A stretch of DNA of 64,000 bases, from contig CM019064.1 in NCBI GenBank assembly GCA_009667805.1, positions 112,752,328 through 112,816,327 on the forward strand. Direction: 5' to 3'. This DNA comes from Leptobrachium leishanense (lineage: Eukaryota > Chordata > Amphibia > Anura > Megophryidae). The notes below the pieces were generated by a model. That model made no database searches, was not told where the DNA came from, and worked only from the letters and a program-made list of their open reading frames with translations. Positions 44,814 to 59,685 of the stretch are shown here, piece after piece (position 1 is the first letter of the stretch; each line of letters starts with the position of its first letter). The translations under genes and the position numbers were made by a program.

Positions 44814-45713
44814 CAGGGTTATCCAAAGAGATCCGAATTGCTTGAGAAAGGTAACCGAACGCTGAAAATCAGTGTTCGGTTACCTTTCCTGGCCATTCGG
44901 CTATCCAGAGAGCAGGCAATTCGCCAAATCCTGGCAAATTGCCTGAACATACGGTGCCTGTTCGGTGCCTGTTCGAGGGCAGAGAAATCCCCATGAAAAG
45001 CACTGCTTCGGCTATTCAGAGAGCACAAACCAGCAGTGAAAGGTTCCCCTAATGCCCTGCCATTCGGTGGTTTAATTTGGCAAATTTATTCAGGAGAATC
45101 CCATAGACTTCAATGTTAAAAATATTCCCGTTTTAATTCAATATCTAATAAACCATTCATTATAAAATTCTGCAGCAAAAAGTCTCTTTATTTATAGATT
45201 TTTTAGGATACTTTAAGCATTTTTCAGTTTTTTTTTTTTTTTAAGTTTACTTATTTTTTCTGTAACAGCCCTCTTTATTATCATTCCCTGGACCTCCTGT
45301 GTAAATTTCAGAAATTTTCGCTCAGTAGTTTATTTGCAAACAGCGTTTCATTTTCACAGATTCATACAAATGGTTTTGCTAATTTATTCACTGCCTCCTC
45401 TGAATCTCAGCTGTTTCGGCTCTGTGTGATTCGGCTCCTGTTCGGCTGCTTCGCTGCGTGTGATCGGCTCCTGCTCGGGTTTTTCGAAGGTTAATCCAGA
45501 TGTTTTTGGGGGTTTTCTGCGTGCATTCGGTGGGTTTTGCGGTGAGTTTTCTTCAGCTTTGCGGTAGCTTTTCCCTGCATTACGTTGGCCCTGTGGTGTT
45601 TGCTGAATACACCGCAGGGTCACCGAAATGGGATCGGCAAAAGGAACCGAATTGAAGAGATTGAAAAGTCACCGAACGTGCGGTGACTTTTCGAATCTCT
45701 TTGGATAACCCTG
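44814..45713. repeat. MITE-B, Harbinger-like (900 bp), intact
   Basis: TAA occurs on both flanks (44811-44813 and 45714-45716). The ends CAGGGTTATCCAAAGAGATC and GAATCTCTTTGGATAACCCTG are inverted repeats. The TWA-type 3-bp duplication suggests PIF/Harbinger. No protein is encoded. Confidence 0.8.
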
Positions 45714-46254
45714 TAAGTAATACATTATGATCGCTATAAGTGGCATAAATATATTAAATTTAGTGTCCTAATAGGAAGTTATGTTTCAAATAGTAGCATA
45801 GGTGCTCCGTTGGGAATTGGTTTTTATGTTGGGCATTCGCCCTGCCATTTATTAAAGTGTGGTTTTACAGTAAATTTATGTTACACACTACAGTTGTGTT
45901 CAAAATTATTCAACCCCCAATGCTGTAAAGGGTTTTAGGGAATTTAGTGTACATTTGTAATTGTATTCAGAATGAAATCCTACAAGGACTTTTTAAAGAA
46001 CCATATGCAACTAAAATGACATCAATTGGTTTTGTAATACAGTAGTAAATGTTTCTTTTGTGAATTCTTCATTGACACAATTATTCAACCCCTTAAAGAC
46101 TACCACTCTGAAGAACAGAGGTTCATTCAAGTGTTTTCAATCAGGTATTGAAAACACCTGTGGATGTCACGGAGCAGCAATAAAGCATAATAAGCACCAA
46201 TTAGGCAGCTTTAAAATGACTGTGGTTCTCAGCTCCTTCTAGACATTTACTGGT

Positions 46255-48381
<2,127 letters not shown>

Positions 48382-48604
48382 GATTGAATGTCACTTGGGG
48401 GTTGAATAAAACTGATAATGATGTGAGCACAGAAAAGACATTTGTGGTTATTTCATTATAAATGTTATGTTATATTTGTCTGACCTACACGTGCCTCTTT
48501 GATTTAATTGTAAGCAAGATGACTGAATGATCAAAATCAATGTCAAACTGGCCAAAACACTCAATTTCAGTGGGGGTTGAATAATTTTGAACACAACTGT
48601 ACAT

Positions 48605-48720
48605 GCTATGGGGATCCAATAGCAAATATGAGATGATTGTTGGTTTAATTCATTGTCTAGGCTAATTCTGACCAGCAAGGGTGGAGTATATCTACTCGGG
48701 GTGGTCCAATTTTTACTATT
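48605..48720. repeat. Dispersed repeat, inverted partner at 43945-44055
   Basis: It lies directly beside the right end of Tc1 copy 2 and is in the opposite orientation to the partner. Confidence 0.75.
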
Positions 48721-49230
48721 ATATAAGAGTTAACCCCTAAATAGCCAGACATACCACTTGATGAATATCTGACATTACTGAATCTGTGGGGCAATTGAGA
48801 CTATTAAAATAATTTCCAACCTTGACTAAAGTAGGTCTGCACAGGAATCTATGCATCTGGTTCATACTGGTAGTACTCTGGTCTTATTTCACCTTTCACT
48901 CTTATGTTACACATGTGACAATTCTACACTTCTCGAACTCTGAGAGCAGACATGAATGGGGACTGATCCCATATCAAAATACCACTGAGAAAGCTGTGGA
49001 ATAGAGGTCGACATGTGCCCAAAGGCAAAAAAAAGTATGATATAGAGCCAGGAATTGTGACATGGGGATAAAAATAGAAAAAGGAGTCATAATACAATCA
49101 CTATAACTTCATAAGACAAGAAAACCAGTAACGGGTTGAAGAGTCTCGCGTTCTAGAACAAATTATTACTCATGAAATACAAACACTGCTCATTAAACTG
49201 ATTTTTTATGTCCATCACTTTATATTGTCT
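48721..49230. other. NME7 intron, nothing recognised
   Basis: AT-rich, with no coding or repeat signature that I can name. Confidence 0.5.
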
Positions 49231-49231
49231 T

Positions 49232-49366
49232 GGGGCAGTATTACAAAGCTGGTGCTAACTTAACCAGAGCTGTTGTAAACTTACCAGAGGCATTATAGTC
49301 TATGGAGTTGTAAACTTAACAACAGCTCTGGTTAAGTTAGCACGAGCTTTGTAATATTGCCATTGG
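49232..49366. repeat. Hairpin MITE (~135 bp)
   Basis: The left arm TACAAAGCTGGTGCTAACTT and following bases pair with the right arm AAGTTAGCACGAGCTTTGTA over roughly 50 bases. The loop contains CATTATAGTCTATGGAG. Confidence 0.82.
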
Positions 49367-49489
49367 AATTTACAGACGTTCTTAACTGAATAGATGGTCA
49401 GCCATTTTGTTTGGGTTTTAGGGGCATTTATACTTGAAAGAAAAATAAAACGCCTGAATATCCAAAGGTACCTGAATACATGTTTGCAG

Positions 49490-50640
49490 AATAACAGCTA
49501 TATATACAAGTTAAACACACAGAACAGTAGGAGAGAGGATCCTGCTCAAAAGCTTATAGTCTAAGAGGAGAGGGGTGACACATTAGGTGAGGGGAAATAA
49601 AGAACCTGAAGTAGCAGGGTGCATTTGGGCGGTGTGGGAAGATGGAGCAAGATAAACAGTGGGGGAATCATCGAATGACCCGATAGGCTTCGCTAAAGTA
49701 ATGTGTTTTCAGAGACTTCTTGAAGAACTCGAAAGATGGGGAGAGTCTAATGTTGCGGGGGAGGGAGTTGCATAAAAAGGTGGCAGCTCGGGAGGTCTTG
49801 TACTCTAGAGTTAGGGGTGCGGGTACAAGGAGATGATAACATCAGATCATTGCCAGAGCGAAGTGGTCAGGACAGGATGTACCTGGTAATAAGGGAGGAG
49901 ATGTAGGCAGGGGAGCAGGTATGGAGAGCTTTGTACCAGAGTACCAGTATTTTGAATTGGATTCTAAAGGAAACAGGGAGCCAGTGTAGAGATTGACAAA
50001 GGGGTGAGGTGTGAGAGGTGCGGTTTGTCAGATGTATAAATCTGGCACAGGCATTCATTACAGACTGCAGAAGGAGAATCTGGGACCTTTTAAGGTCAGA
50101 GAGAAGGAGTTACAGGAGTCAAGGCAGGAGATAATAAGAGCTTGGATGAGCATTTTAGCAGAGTCCTTATTAAGAAAGGGGCGGACGTTTGCAATGTTTT
50201 TAGGTGCGTGCAGGAATGATGGCTCTAGAGGGAGGGAAGACGAGAAGTTCAGATTTAGAGAGGTTGAGCTTTAGGAAACTGCAAGTCATCCAGTCGGAGA
50301 CAGCTGATAAGCAGGCAGCAACATGGTCCAACAGGGTACGAGAGAGATCTGGAGAGAAAAGGTAGATTTTAGTGTCATCAGCATAGACACGATAGTGGAA
50401 TCCACAGGAAGAGAGGAGTTTGTCAAGAGAGGCGGTATAGATTGAGAAGAGTAGAGGACCCAGAACAGAGCCTTGAGGTACCCCAAAAGAGAGGAACCAG
50501 GGTTGAAGAGGCACCAGCGAAGGAGACATTGAAGGAGTGAAGAGAGAACTAGGAAGAGAACCAGGAGAGAGCGGTGTCACTGAGGCCAAGTTGATGCAGC
50601 GTGAGAAGCAGGAGAGGGTGGTCAACAGTGTCAAACGTAA
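49490..50640 (-). mobile_element. L2/CR1-type LINE, 5'-truncated
   Basis: Minus-strand reverse transcriptase motifs are followed by the conserved C-terminal segment and a 3' part with TCCTGCTCAAAAGCTTATAG. The segment is the same type as at 37327-37990. The upstream endonuclease and most of RT are missing beyond 50640. Confidence 0.85.
49700..50634 (-). pseudogene. LINE reverse transcriptase fragment
   Basis: The frame at 50634-50200 contains [20 protein letters not shown], the catalytic YADD in [10 protein letters not shown], and [15 protein letters not shown]. The same frame, after stops between 50199 and 50059, continues with SLHWLPVSFRIQFKIL at 50058-49867. Further on, in another frame near 49790-49690, is ATFLCNSLPRNIRLSPS, a typical C-terminal segment. 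In a complete LINE this enzyme copies the element RNA at the nicked target. This copy is dead. Confidence 0.88.
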
Positions 50641-51686
50641 AGAAGAATAAGCAGGGAGAAGTGACCTTTGGTTTTAAGAGCAACTAAATAATTAGTCACC
50701 TTGGTCAGAGCCGTCTCAGTAGAGTGCTGAGAGTGAAAGCTGGACTGGTGTGGGTCAAGTAGGGAGTCTGCTTTCAAGTAGGGAGTTAGCAGAGCAACAA
50801 TCGGTTATGTGTAAACTCAAACTATTGAACCATTGTTGGGCATAAATGGCTGTCTTGGAATAATTAGGTTTAATCTGGTGAAGTTGTTGACATCCATTCC
50901 TTGCACTCAGAGGCAGCCCTGTAAGTAGGCAAAATAGTCACCTACCTAAGATTTGACATGATGATCTGCTAGTCATTCCATTGTAAAATACCACACAGCT
51001 AGAATTTCACCCCGCATAAGCACAAGCGCACTCTGCCTTGACCCATTGACCTTTTCACTACCAAAATCACGTTAACTCAATTTTGCATTGTAATACATTG
51101 AAAAGCAATTAATAGCATATCAAAAGTCCATTTGCATATCTTTTTAAATCAAAGTTAGTGTGCCTTCTGTGGAGAAATTAAATAATGTGTTTTATTTCTC
51201 TCCAGTCATCCTGTGTTACTGTAAACAAGTTGCAAATAGTGGTTCCAAACCTCACTCTAACAAAAAGTACAACAAACTTTACTGCTGTATTACAAGTGCC
51301 AGGGAGGGTGCAGAATACACAAGGAGTGATCTAGAGTCATTCACTATTGTACAGGTATAAGAATCAGGGGGTTATAACTTATGAAAATCCCTGTACAGTA
51401 CAGATACAAGGTGTTGCTGTAATTTCCATATACTGCCACGTACATACATTATTTTTACATTATATTGGTATTTTTGGAAGCTGCATTACTAATAATCTCT
51501 TATGATCACTACAACACCCCATAAGCAGGACTCTCACCATTTTTGTTATCTATTTTTATCACATTTACTGTATTTGATACAAATGCCATTTAGCTGCATA
51601 ATGACAATGCAGACCCTGCGTAACATTGTATGAGATAAGGGACACGATCTACAATTCAGAAACTTACAACAATATTTCTGTAAAGC
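50641..51686. other. NME7 intron, nothing recognised
   Basis: AT-rich sequence with no exon, domain or repeat edge that I can support. Confidence 0.5.
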
Positions 51687-52801
51687 TTAACCCTTTCCAT
51701 GCGGAGGACGCGCTCAGTGCGTCCTGCCGCATGGCCACTTCGATGCAGAGGACGCGCTGAGCGCGTCCTCCCTTTGCAGCGGCGATCGGCCGGGATTCCG
51801 GCCAATTGCGGCAGCCCCCCGGTGCGGGCTGACATCCTCAATGTCAGCCCAGCCTCCGGGACCCCTGCTGGCACGATAGCCATTGCGGGGAAGGTGCCTG
51901 AAGGGGAGGGGGGAAGGTCCTTCGGACCTCTCCCCCTCCCCGTCCGTGCAGGCCATCGGGTAAAGACAGGTACCGCTTGGAAGGGCACAGCCTGCCCTTC
52001 CAAGCGGCGGCTGTCTTTAACCCCTAAGGGGGCTGGATCGCGATATGGCGCTAACATGCGCTGTATCGCGGTCCCCTCCTGGAGCTGGCCGACATTTTGG
52101 ATGTTGGCCAAGCTTCCGGGATATCCCCCTAACGACTGGCGTCATCGCGCTATGCTGCCACCTATGGTGGAGATAGGGGGTCCAATGAACCCCTATCTCC
52201 CGATCCGTGACAGCTAGGGGTTAATACTTGATACCATTGGAACGGCCAGAGTGTGGCCTTTCCAATGATGCCAAACATGACCATGTAAGAAAAAAAAATT
52301 AATTTTTTTTTTTTTAAAAAAAAAAACCTTTATTATTTTTTTATTACTGCAGCAATATTGTTCCCATTTCAATTATAATGTGAACAATGATGCTGCACTA
52401 AAGATTTTTTCTATGGGGGCATTTGCTAAAGAACACGTAGTTTTCCCCCCAAAAAAATAACGATTCCCCGTTTATAATTTTTTTAACAAGCGGAACCCAT
52501 AGAAAATATAACTGCAAACGCTCGCATGTTAAAATGTGAAAAAAAACACTTTACACATTGTAAACTATTGAAAATTCTAATTTTATTGCATTTTTTGTTA
52601 TAATATACAGACAGGACATAACGTATACATATAATAATGATATATTATGAATCTGCCAAGTCTCCCGGAAAGAACGATATATAAAATGTCTGGGTCATAT
52701 ACAAAAATAAGCCTTCAAAACGCGTTTAAACATGCTGAGCGAAACCGGTAAAAATGAGCTCAGCACAGAGGCATGAAAAGGCTCAGCAGCGAAAGGGTTA
52801 A
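51687..52801. repeat. piggyBac-type MITE (~1.1 kb) with TTAA ends
   Basis: TTAACCCTTTCCATGC at the left and AGCGAAAGGGTTAA at the right are inverted repeats that include TTAA (51687-51690 and 52798-52801). The interior is GC-rich at the left, with repeated GGACGCGCTSAG segments, and AT-rich at the right. Its right end resembles the inner element at about 25950. There is no transposase. Confidence 0.78.
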
Positions 52802-52875
52802 GAAAAAATAACAAAGAACAAATTTACATTAGTTTACATATTTCTGTGCAAAATTTCGATTTTACCCAATATTTA

Positions 52876-53282
52876 GGCTGGGGTCAGACTAACGCATTTT
52901 TAACGTGCGTTTAGGCGCACATAATCACGGTGGTGGTAGCAGCAAATGACAGGCAATGGTGGGCAATATCCGAAGTACGCACAACGCAAGTGGAAAATGA
53001 ACGCATTTTTTCGAGAACGCAGAACCGCTAGTACTGATGTAGAGAGTGCGCTGCGGCGGCATAGCGGCGTGTGTGCGTGATTAGGAGATGTCAGACGGTG
53101 CTAATGTCCGGCCAACATAACGTCCAGACGCAAAAAGTGTTTTATTGACGATCCGTAAAAAATCACGCACGAAAATGCACGTCGTCTGACCGTTTTCGCG
53201 CATTCCGTGAAAAAATATGTCAATGCGTTCGTACGCATATTTCGACGGTCGCTGCGAATAATGCGTTCGTTTGACCCTAGCC
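52876..53282. repeat. MITE-G copy, first of a head-to-head pair
   Basis: TTA flanks it at 52873-52875 and 53283-53285. The ends are GGCTGGGGTCAGAC and GACCCTAGCC. It is about 407 bp, with long tracts complementary to the next copy. Confidence 0.82.
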
Positions 53283-53285
53283 TTA

Positions 53286-53713
53286 GGCTAGGGTCAGACG
53301 AACGCATTTTTCACGTTGTCCGTGAAAAAAGTGCGTTCGAACGAACGTACGGATTTTTTCCCGGAATACGCGATAGCGGTCATACGATGCGCCTTGTCGT
53401 CCGTGATTTTGTACGGATCGTCAAAAAAACACTTTTTGTGTCTGGACGTTATGTTAGCCGGACATTAGCAGCGTCTGACGTCTCCTAATCACACACACAC
53501 GCCGCTATGCGGCCGCAGCACACTCTGTACTTCAGTAGTAGCGGTTTGACGTTCTCGAAAAAATGCGTTCGTTGGCCACTTGCGTTGCACGCACGAACTT
53601 TCGTGCGGCCGTTCGTCGTGTGTTCCCCGGCATTGGACGTCATTTGCTGCTAGCACGGCCGTGATTTCGTGCGGCTAAACACACGTGAAAAATGCGTTCG
53701 TCTGACCCTAGCC
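53286..53713. repeat. MITE-G copy, second of the pair, inverted
   Basis: TTA flanks it at 53283-53285 and 53714-53716. The GTCCGGCCAACATAACGTCC region of the first copy reappears here as its inverse (GGACGTTATGTTAGCCGGAC). Confidence 0.82.
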
Positions 53714-53827
53714 TTAATTGTCATCTTCGCATCCCATGTTTCTAATAAATGTTATGATGACAATATTGTCAACAAAAAGTGATTGGTAGTGAAAGGGTTA
53801 AAGCACATACACACACCAACACTCCAT

Positions 53828-54509
53828 GGGCTCTATTCCATAGTTGGTGCTAATGTAGGTTCTCAATATGAAGTCGTTAGCACTAACATTAGTAAGTTTA
53901 ACGCCTGGCATCGTTATTCCAATCTTGACACTAAATTGGAGGGAAAATGATTTGTGGACTCGCAGCTTGTGTGAGCTTACTCTACTTAAGTGTCTCCTAT
54001 ATCGTCTCCTGACATGGGAAGCGCAATTTGTCTTTACCATCTCGATAAGTGAGATATTATAAGGTGCAGGCGCAATTTACCGTCGAGACGCAAAAGCAAA
54101 GATTTAACTACTTGAAAAAGTTGGTGCTTATTGATTCTGTAAAAGCAAAATCATTTAACACACACTAAAACTGCCCGATCCGCCACTTCTCCCGCGGAGC
54201 AGAGTGAGACTGGGAACAAATAGATACTAGTCTCCCTCTGCGATCACTCAGTGGCGCTGCGTGATCTCGAGAGAGAGAGGGGTCACGCAAAGCTCGCGGC
54301 TCAGAAACGCAATGGTCCTATGAACTCTGGGAGCTGATACTCGTGACACCGCAGTATCAGGGAGGTTAGCACTGCGTTCTAGGGTGAGGTTCTGAGATAT
54401 CACCTTCCATGGAATACGACATTAACACAGAGACTGTAAGGAAAAATTTGCAAGCACAGGTTTTCCTGCTTACCGTCTCCATGTTAGCGTCAAGAATGGA
54501 ATACAGCCC
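53828..54509 (+). repeat. MITE-A copy, full length (~682 bp)
   Basis: The ends GGGCTCTATTCCATAGTTGG and GAATGGAATACAGCCC are imperfect inverted repeats with CAT on both flanks. The segment near 53985 (CTACTTAAGTGTCTCCTATA) is the empty-site version of the place where a piggyBac-type MITE sits in the copy at 63194. Confidence 0.8.
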
Positions 54510-55890
54510 CATGTCAACACGCCCCACCATTCAAGAACATATGGACATTCCATCCAGAATGCAGTATATTATTCACATATCCCATCCACCAAGAGGGCTG
54601 TGCGAGTCTTTTGCAATAACTTATACATATTTCCAGAACAAAATGGGGCCTCATATCTGAGTAAAGCTTCACTAAATGATAATAAAAATTAAAAATGCTG
54701 TAACAAAGTTTCTTGAGTTTAAGGTCGCGTTCACACTAAGCGACATGAAAATCGAGTTTTTCCGTGCGATTTTCATATACGCGTCATTGAGGGATATTAC
54801 GCTGCAATATCGCCGTTATGCGCGATATTGCACAACACCACCAAATATGCAAATCGCGAAAAAAGGGTCATGTCCTGTTCTCTATGATATACACAGAAAG
54901 GTGATAAGCTCTGATTAACAATGGTTATGGACAGCCATACGATTCCTTGTATAATGTATAATGAGAATTCACAAACAAAAGCTGCCATTATCTCAGATTA
55001 CAATATCAAATTGTTTAGCTATTTCACCATAACGCTGTCTTCACAATGTTTCCTATTGTATTATTTAGCATGTCAAAATCCTTGCGTCATGCTATTGCTG
55101 TATTAGGTATGACATTATCAATCCTAGCTTTTCGGACTTTGTTTCTTAGCAACTGATATTTGACAGCGCTGATCAATGAGTTTCTGCTTTCAGAGAAAAA
55201 GTAGAAGTAATTTTCCAGTGCATTAGAAATGGTGTGAACTAGAAATGAGCTACAATGATTTCAGAAGAAAAAGGTGAAAGGGATTGTGTTACAAATTAAC
55301 AGGATTTTACTAGATAACTTCGACACACTAGGCTGTTATAGGATTTATGCTACATGGAAGAGTTATTACCATAGAGAGCAGGTTGGCACCAACGAATCTA
55401 TGGAACTTATTGATTCTAGTAAAGGCTAAAAGGATTGAAAGTCTACTACATGTCAACCGTGAGAGAAACCGGAATTTGATTGATCACAAAAGTGTACTTA
55501 AGGGGCTGCTTCAAGGACACTAAAGAACATTACGTTACACCGTGAGACGCTCTGAGGAAGTCACTACTCCTTCATGGCATTCTATGAATGAACTGATGTG
55601 TCAGTAGCTCCTTCCAAAGAAAAGATGTATGGAGATTTATATGGACAATGGCTCCGTTCGAAATTTCATCCTGAGAATCTTCATAAATGCATTCATTTTA
55701 TTCACAATATATTACGGTTTTTAAAATAGGATCCAATGTGATAAACCAATACAATACTGAAGAAGCAATAGCCCTGAACTCTGCAGGGTGAACAGAGATA
55801 CCAGTACAGACAATGAAGGGAATATGGTGGCTAGAGGAAGAGGCATGGTGGCTGGCTATATAGTCTACAGACCGCGCTTCTAGTTGATGT
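54510..55890. other. NME7 intron, nothing firm
   Basis: A segment at 54722-54880, starting GGTCGCGTTCACACTAAGCG, looks like one end of another CpG-containing MITE. No exon is seen. Confidence 0.45.
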
Positions 55891-55891
55891 A

Positions 55892-56239
55892 GGCTGGCGT
55901 CAGATGAGCGCATTATGTGTGCCACTACTGACGTGCCTTCTGGCATCCGTCGCAGCATTGAGACGCTGCGACGGGGCCAGCCACACGCTGTTGCGCGTGC
56001 ACGAATTGCGCGTGCAAGAGCGGCCGTGCTGCGTCCGTGCAGCAGCCTTCTCCGTCAACGTGCAAGGACGCGCGCTGACGGAGCTGCAAAGCGCGATTCT
56101 CCATAGGAGGATCGAGCCTTGCAGCGCTGAGCGCACTAACTGCGCTCAGCGAGGTGGCCAGATGGGCATTGAGTGGAAGGAACGTCCACTCTCACGGACG
56201 TTCCTTCCACTCCCTAATGACGCTCGTCTGACCCCAGCC
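55892..56239. repeat. MITE-G-related copy (348 bp)
   Basis: The ends are GGCTGGCGTCAGATGAGCGC and GCTCGTCTGACCCCAGCC. It contains a perfect short hairpin, GGAAGGAACGTCC...GGACGTTCCTTCC, at about 56175-56210. It is diverged from the other copies and has no clear 3-bp duplication. Confidence 0.65.
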
Positions 56240-56249
56240 AAAGAGGTTT

Positions 56250-56833
56250 GGAAGGGTGCGTGTATCACCTCCTGGAGTCCATAGGACTCCATGGTGTTTT
56301 TGCTTCCAGGCAGCGAGTCCTGCGGGATCTCGCTCTCGCGAGATTGAGCAGCACTGCGGATTGATCGCAGAGGGAGAATGGGAACCGTTTGCTCCTCGTC
56401 TCACTGTTCTCAGTGTCAATAAGCATCGGATCGGGTCACCGTTCTCGCCACAAGATGAGAGGTGAATATTGGATTTATTGTGGGGTATTCAGAGAGTGAT
56501 AAATGGGTTTATAAAAGCGGAATCATTTAGCACCAGTTTTTAGGACACATATAAAATACGGCTGTCTGCATCCCTGCGGTAATTAGCGCTAGCACTTTGT
56601 AATACCTCACTTATCGAAACACTAATTAGTGATTGCGCTCCCTCATGTGAGTATAGGATGCACAACGTACAGTAAGCTTGCGAAAGCTAGCACAAAAACT
56701 GATGCTCTAAATGATTTCTTAAGGGTTTTGCATCAGGAAGGTAATATGGGGGCATGCTCTAAAGGCACATATCTTAGCGATAACGCTTACATATACGAAC
56801 GTTAAAATTAGTGTTCACTAGGGAATAGTGCCC
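56250..56833 (-). repeat. MITE-A copy, reverse orientation
   Basis: The MITE-A landmarks appear inverted (GTAATACCTCACTTATCGA, ACAGTAAGCTTGC). It ends CTAGGGAATAGTGCCC at 56833. The left edge is unclear. Confidence 0.7.
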
Positions 56834-58830
56834 TTATTGTGAAGGTGAACAGATAATATCCATTATCGTATCCATCATGTTCTTTCCCTCCATGTTTCGA
56901 TGATCTTCATGCCTTGTTCTTTTCCCTGCTTAACTAACAAGGGGTTAAATATTACTGCATGAGTTGGACAAACCTACTTCTCTTGGATCATCTGTCTCAG
57001 AATATGGCATGCGTTGTACCAGATTACAAGTTGAATGATCAAACAATTGTCTGCCCACTCCATTGACAAAATGGAAGGCAGCAGGAGCTTCTTCTCATAA
57101 GAAAACCCTGCTATCATACAAACATGGCATTTCCAAGCATCATAATGCTCAGAAGAATCATCATCATCATTCTTGCACTACAAAGATAATCCATGAAGAA
57201 AAGCTGAAAGTCTTTGAAAAAGGAAAGATAGCTGCTGGTAAAGGGAGAGATCAATGGGAACCAGCCATAACTGACAACAGAACACTAATGCAAGAGAGTG
57301 GGTTATTTAGGATTTTCTGGTTAAAGTTGGACACTGAGAACCTGTCTTGCTTTATTTCTTGATTTTTGCCATCTGTGATTTTTAGAGGAACAGTAAAAGG
57401 AAGTCTGTGAGAAAGGAGGCAGGTCTTGTTCCTCCAGAGAAGGAAGATGATATTCATTTGTTAGTTTATAGAAACCGGTTGGTGGCGATTGGTGAATGCC
57501 CACTGTGACATTGTGACTTCAAAAACCAGACTATGATCAACTTGTGATTAAATATAGATGTAAGGATAGTTCCTGAGCTGTTTTTTTTTAAACAGTGTAT
57601 CTTCCAAACCGAAGTCCACTGCAGACAATTTTCCCAAGAAAAAAAGAAAATTAGCAAACAACGGAGCCATCTACCAAGGAATAAAAACCACCCAGGATGT
57701 CTAGTCTCGCAGACCACACTCATGTTTGCTTGTCTATTCCACATTAGGCATCTTGGGGATTTACTTCTACTTTTTCAGTTTCTTGACCAATCTCCATTTG
57801 GGACCTCACTTCATACTTCATTTTTTATGTCCAATATCTTTCCATCCTCTGAGTGTTCGACGTAGCCAGACATTTGCCTACAATGGCGGGATTAGAGATA
57901 TTTGGCCACCATGTTTTTTTGTAGCCCTTCTTGCACCTTCCTACAACCGAAAACCGTTCATCCCACCTACGTGTGATTTTTTTTGTCAAATCCTCACCTA
58001 GTCTATCATTACACTGTTGCTCTTGTCTCTTATTACTTTGTAAATGCAGTGTGCAAACTCCGTGTACCCTCAGACGGTATAAAGTAATACCGTTTTTCCT
58101 TTTCACAATAAAATGTATTGTTTGATGTACGGCTTTAATAATGTTGACTGTGGCCACAGCATTTTTATATTACACTGTTAAATGTCGCAATGCTCTTCGG
58201 ACTTCTGCAATAAAAATAAATCATAAAATACAAAAAGAAGAAAATGGACAGTAACAATAAAAGGAAGACTGGAGAAAGCAAGATCGAGAATCGAGGGATC
58301 TGAAAACCAGTGTTTTAACAGGGGAGGGAGGGGCGATGTGTTTGTTGATTTCTGAGCTTCGTTTGGTGGCAGTGCCAGACTATATCCCACACAGCATGCT
58401 GTTATAGAATACGGAAATACAGAGTGAACCGAGCGCTGCTGGACGTTGTCACAGAGAATGCAACAGCACTGTTCCAAGTGCTATACTGTGCAGCTGTCAC
58501 TGGCACTAGAAGGAGCCGTCTAGTGCAATTTAAATATGCCATCAGATTGTAGCAGGGGGTACTGGTACTGATACGATGCAGGCTTAGAGGCTCTATTAGC
58601 ATTATTATTGACAGGCTGGTAGACTAAAAATAAAAGCAATCATTTTAGATGTGTTTATATTGGCTGATACCCCATAGAATCGCACTGCTTTGTTTTTCAT
58701 TCTCTGCTTGTCATTGCGAGACCATGTGTGAGAGAAAAAAATGCATGTATTGAAAGATTCAAGTATTATTTTTTTTGTATCTTGAAGCAAACTAGATATT
58801 TCTCAAATATAAGAATGCATCAATCAACAC
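56834..58830. other. NME7 intron, nothing recognised
   Basis: Frames up to 110 codons show no family signature or splice support. Homopolymer runs occur. Confidence 0.5.
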
Positions 58831-58833
58831 TAT

Positions 58834-59015
58834 CAGGGTTATTCAGAGAAAGGTGAAAACCAGGAGAACTGGCAGGAGAAGAGAACAATCTAGACCAAAT
58901 AGCCGATTTGGAAAGTGAGATAAATGGGAGAATTTTTCAGGTTTGGCTATTTTGACCTAGAATTTTCACTTCTCCAGTCATTCTCCTGAGTTTCACTTTT
59001 CTTTGAATAGACCTG
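58834..59015. repeat. MITE-D copy
   Basis: CAGGGTTATTCAGAGAAAGG at the left, and CTCCAGTCATTCTCCTGAG and GAATAGACCTG at the right. The arms pair over most of their length. Confidence 0.8.
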
Positions 59016-59071
59016 TGAGTTTTAAAAGGATACTCTTGTAGTATTGAATTGAACCTTAAGGAAATTATTAA

Positions 59072-59685
59072 GGTCTATTCACTAAAGGCGAAACTCAGGA
59101 GAATGACTGGAGAAGTGAAAATTCTAGGTCAAAATAGCCAAACCTGAAAAATCTCTCCCATTTACCTCACTTTCCAAATCGGCTATTTGGTCTAGACTCT
59201 AGATTGTTCTCTTCTGCGGACAATGCTCCTGACTTTCACCTTTTAGGCTGGGGTCAGACCAGCGCACTTTTAACGTGCGTTCTAGCGCACTTAATTACGG
59301 CCGCACTAGCAGCAAATGACGGGCAATGACGGCCAATATACGAAGTACGGTCGCACGAAAGTCCGGCTGCACAACGCAAATGGAAAATGAACGCATTTTT
59401 TCGAGAACGCAGAACCTCTAGTACGGACGTACAGAGTGCGCTGCGCCCGCTAGCGGTGTGTGTGTGTGATTTGGAGACGTCAGACCCTGCTCGTGTCCGG
59501 CCAACATAACGTCCAGACACCCAAAGTTTCCTGGTTTGGATACGTAAAAAATCACGCACGAAAATGCGCATCGTATGACCGTTGTCGCGTATTCCGTGAA
59601 AAAATACGTCAATGCGTTCGGACGCACTTTTTTACGTTCGCGTGTAAAAATGCTTTCGTTTGACCCTAGCCTTAGTGAATAGACC
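59072..59685. repeat. MITE-D copy interrupted by MITE-G
   Basis: The left arm begins GGTCTATTCACTAAAGGCG. The right end TAGTGAATAGACC comes after the inserted MITE-G at 59246-59671. Confidence 0.82.
59246..59671. repeat. MITE-G copy inside MITE-D
   Basis: TTA is at 59243-59245 and 59672-59674. The ends are GGCTGGGGTCAGACCAGCGC and TTTGACCCTAGCC. The length is 426 bp. Confidence 0.85.

Noticed and set aside
52720..52750. AAACGCG-containing segment as a second hammerhead
   Set aside because: It lacks the CTGANGA core and the stem II partner.
55904..56284. 126-codon plus-strand frame
   Set aside because: It lies within a CpG-rich MITE-G-type repeat and matches no family; open by composition.
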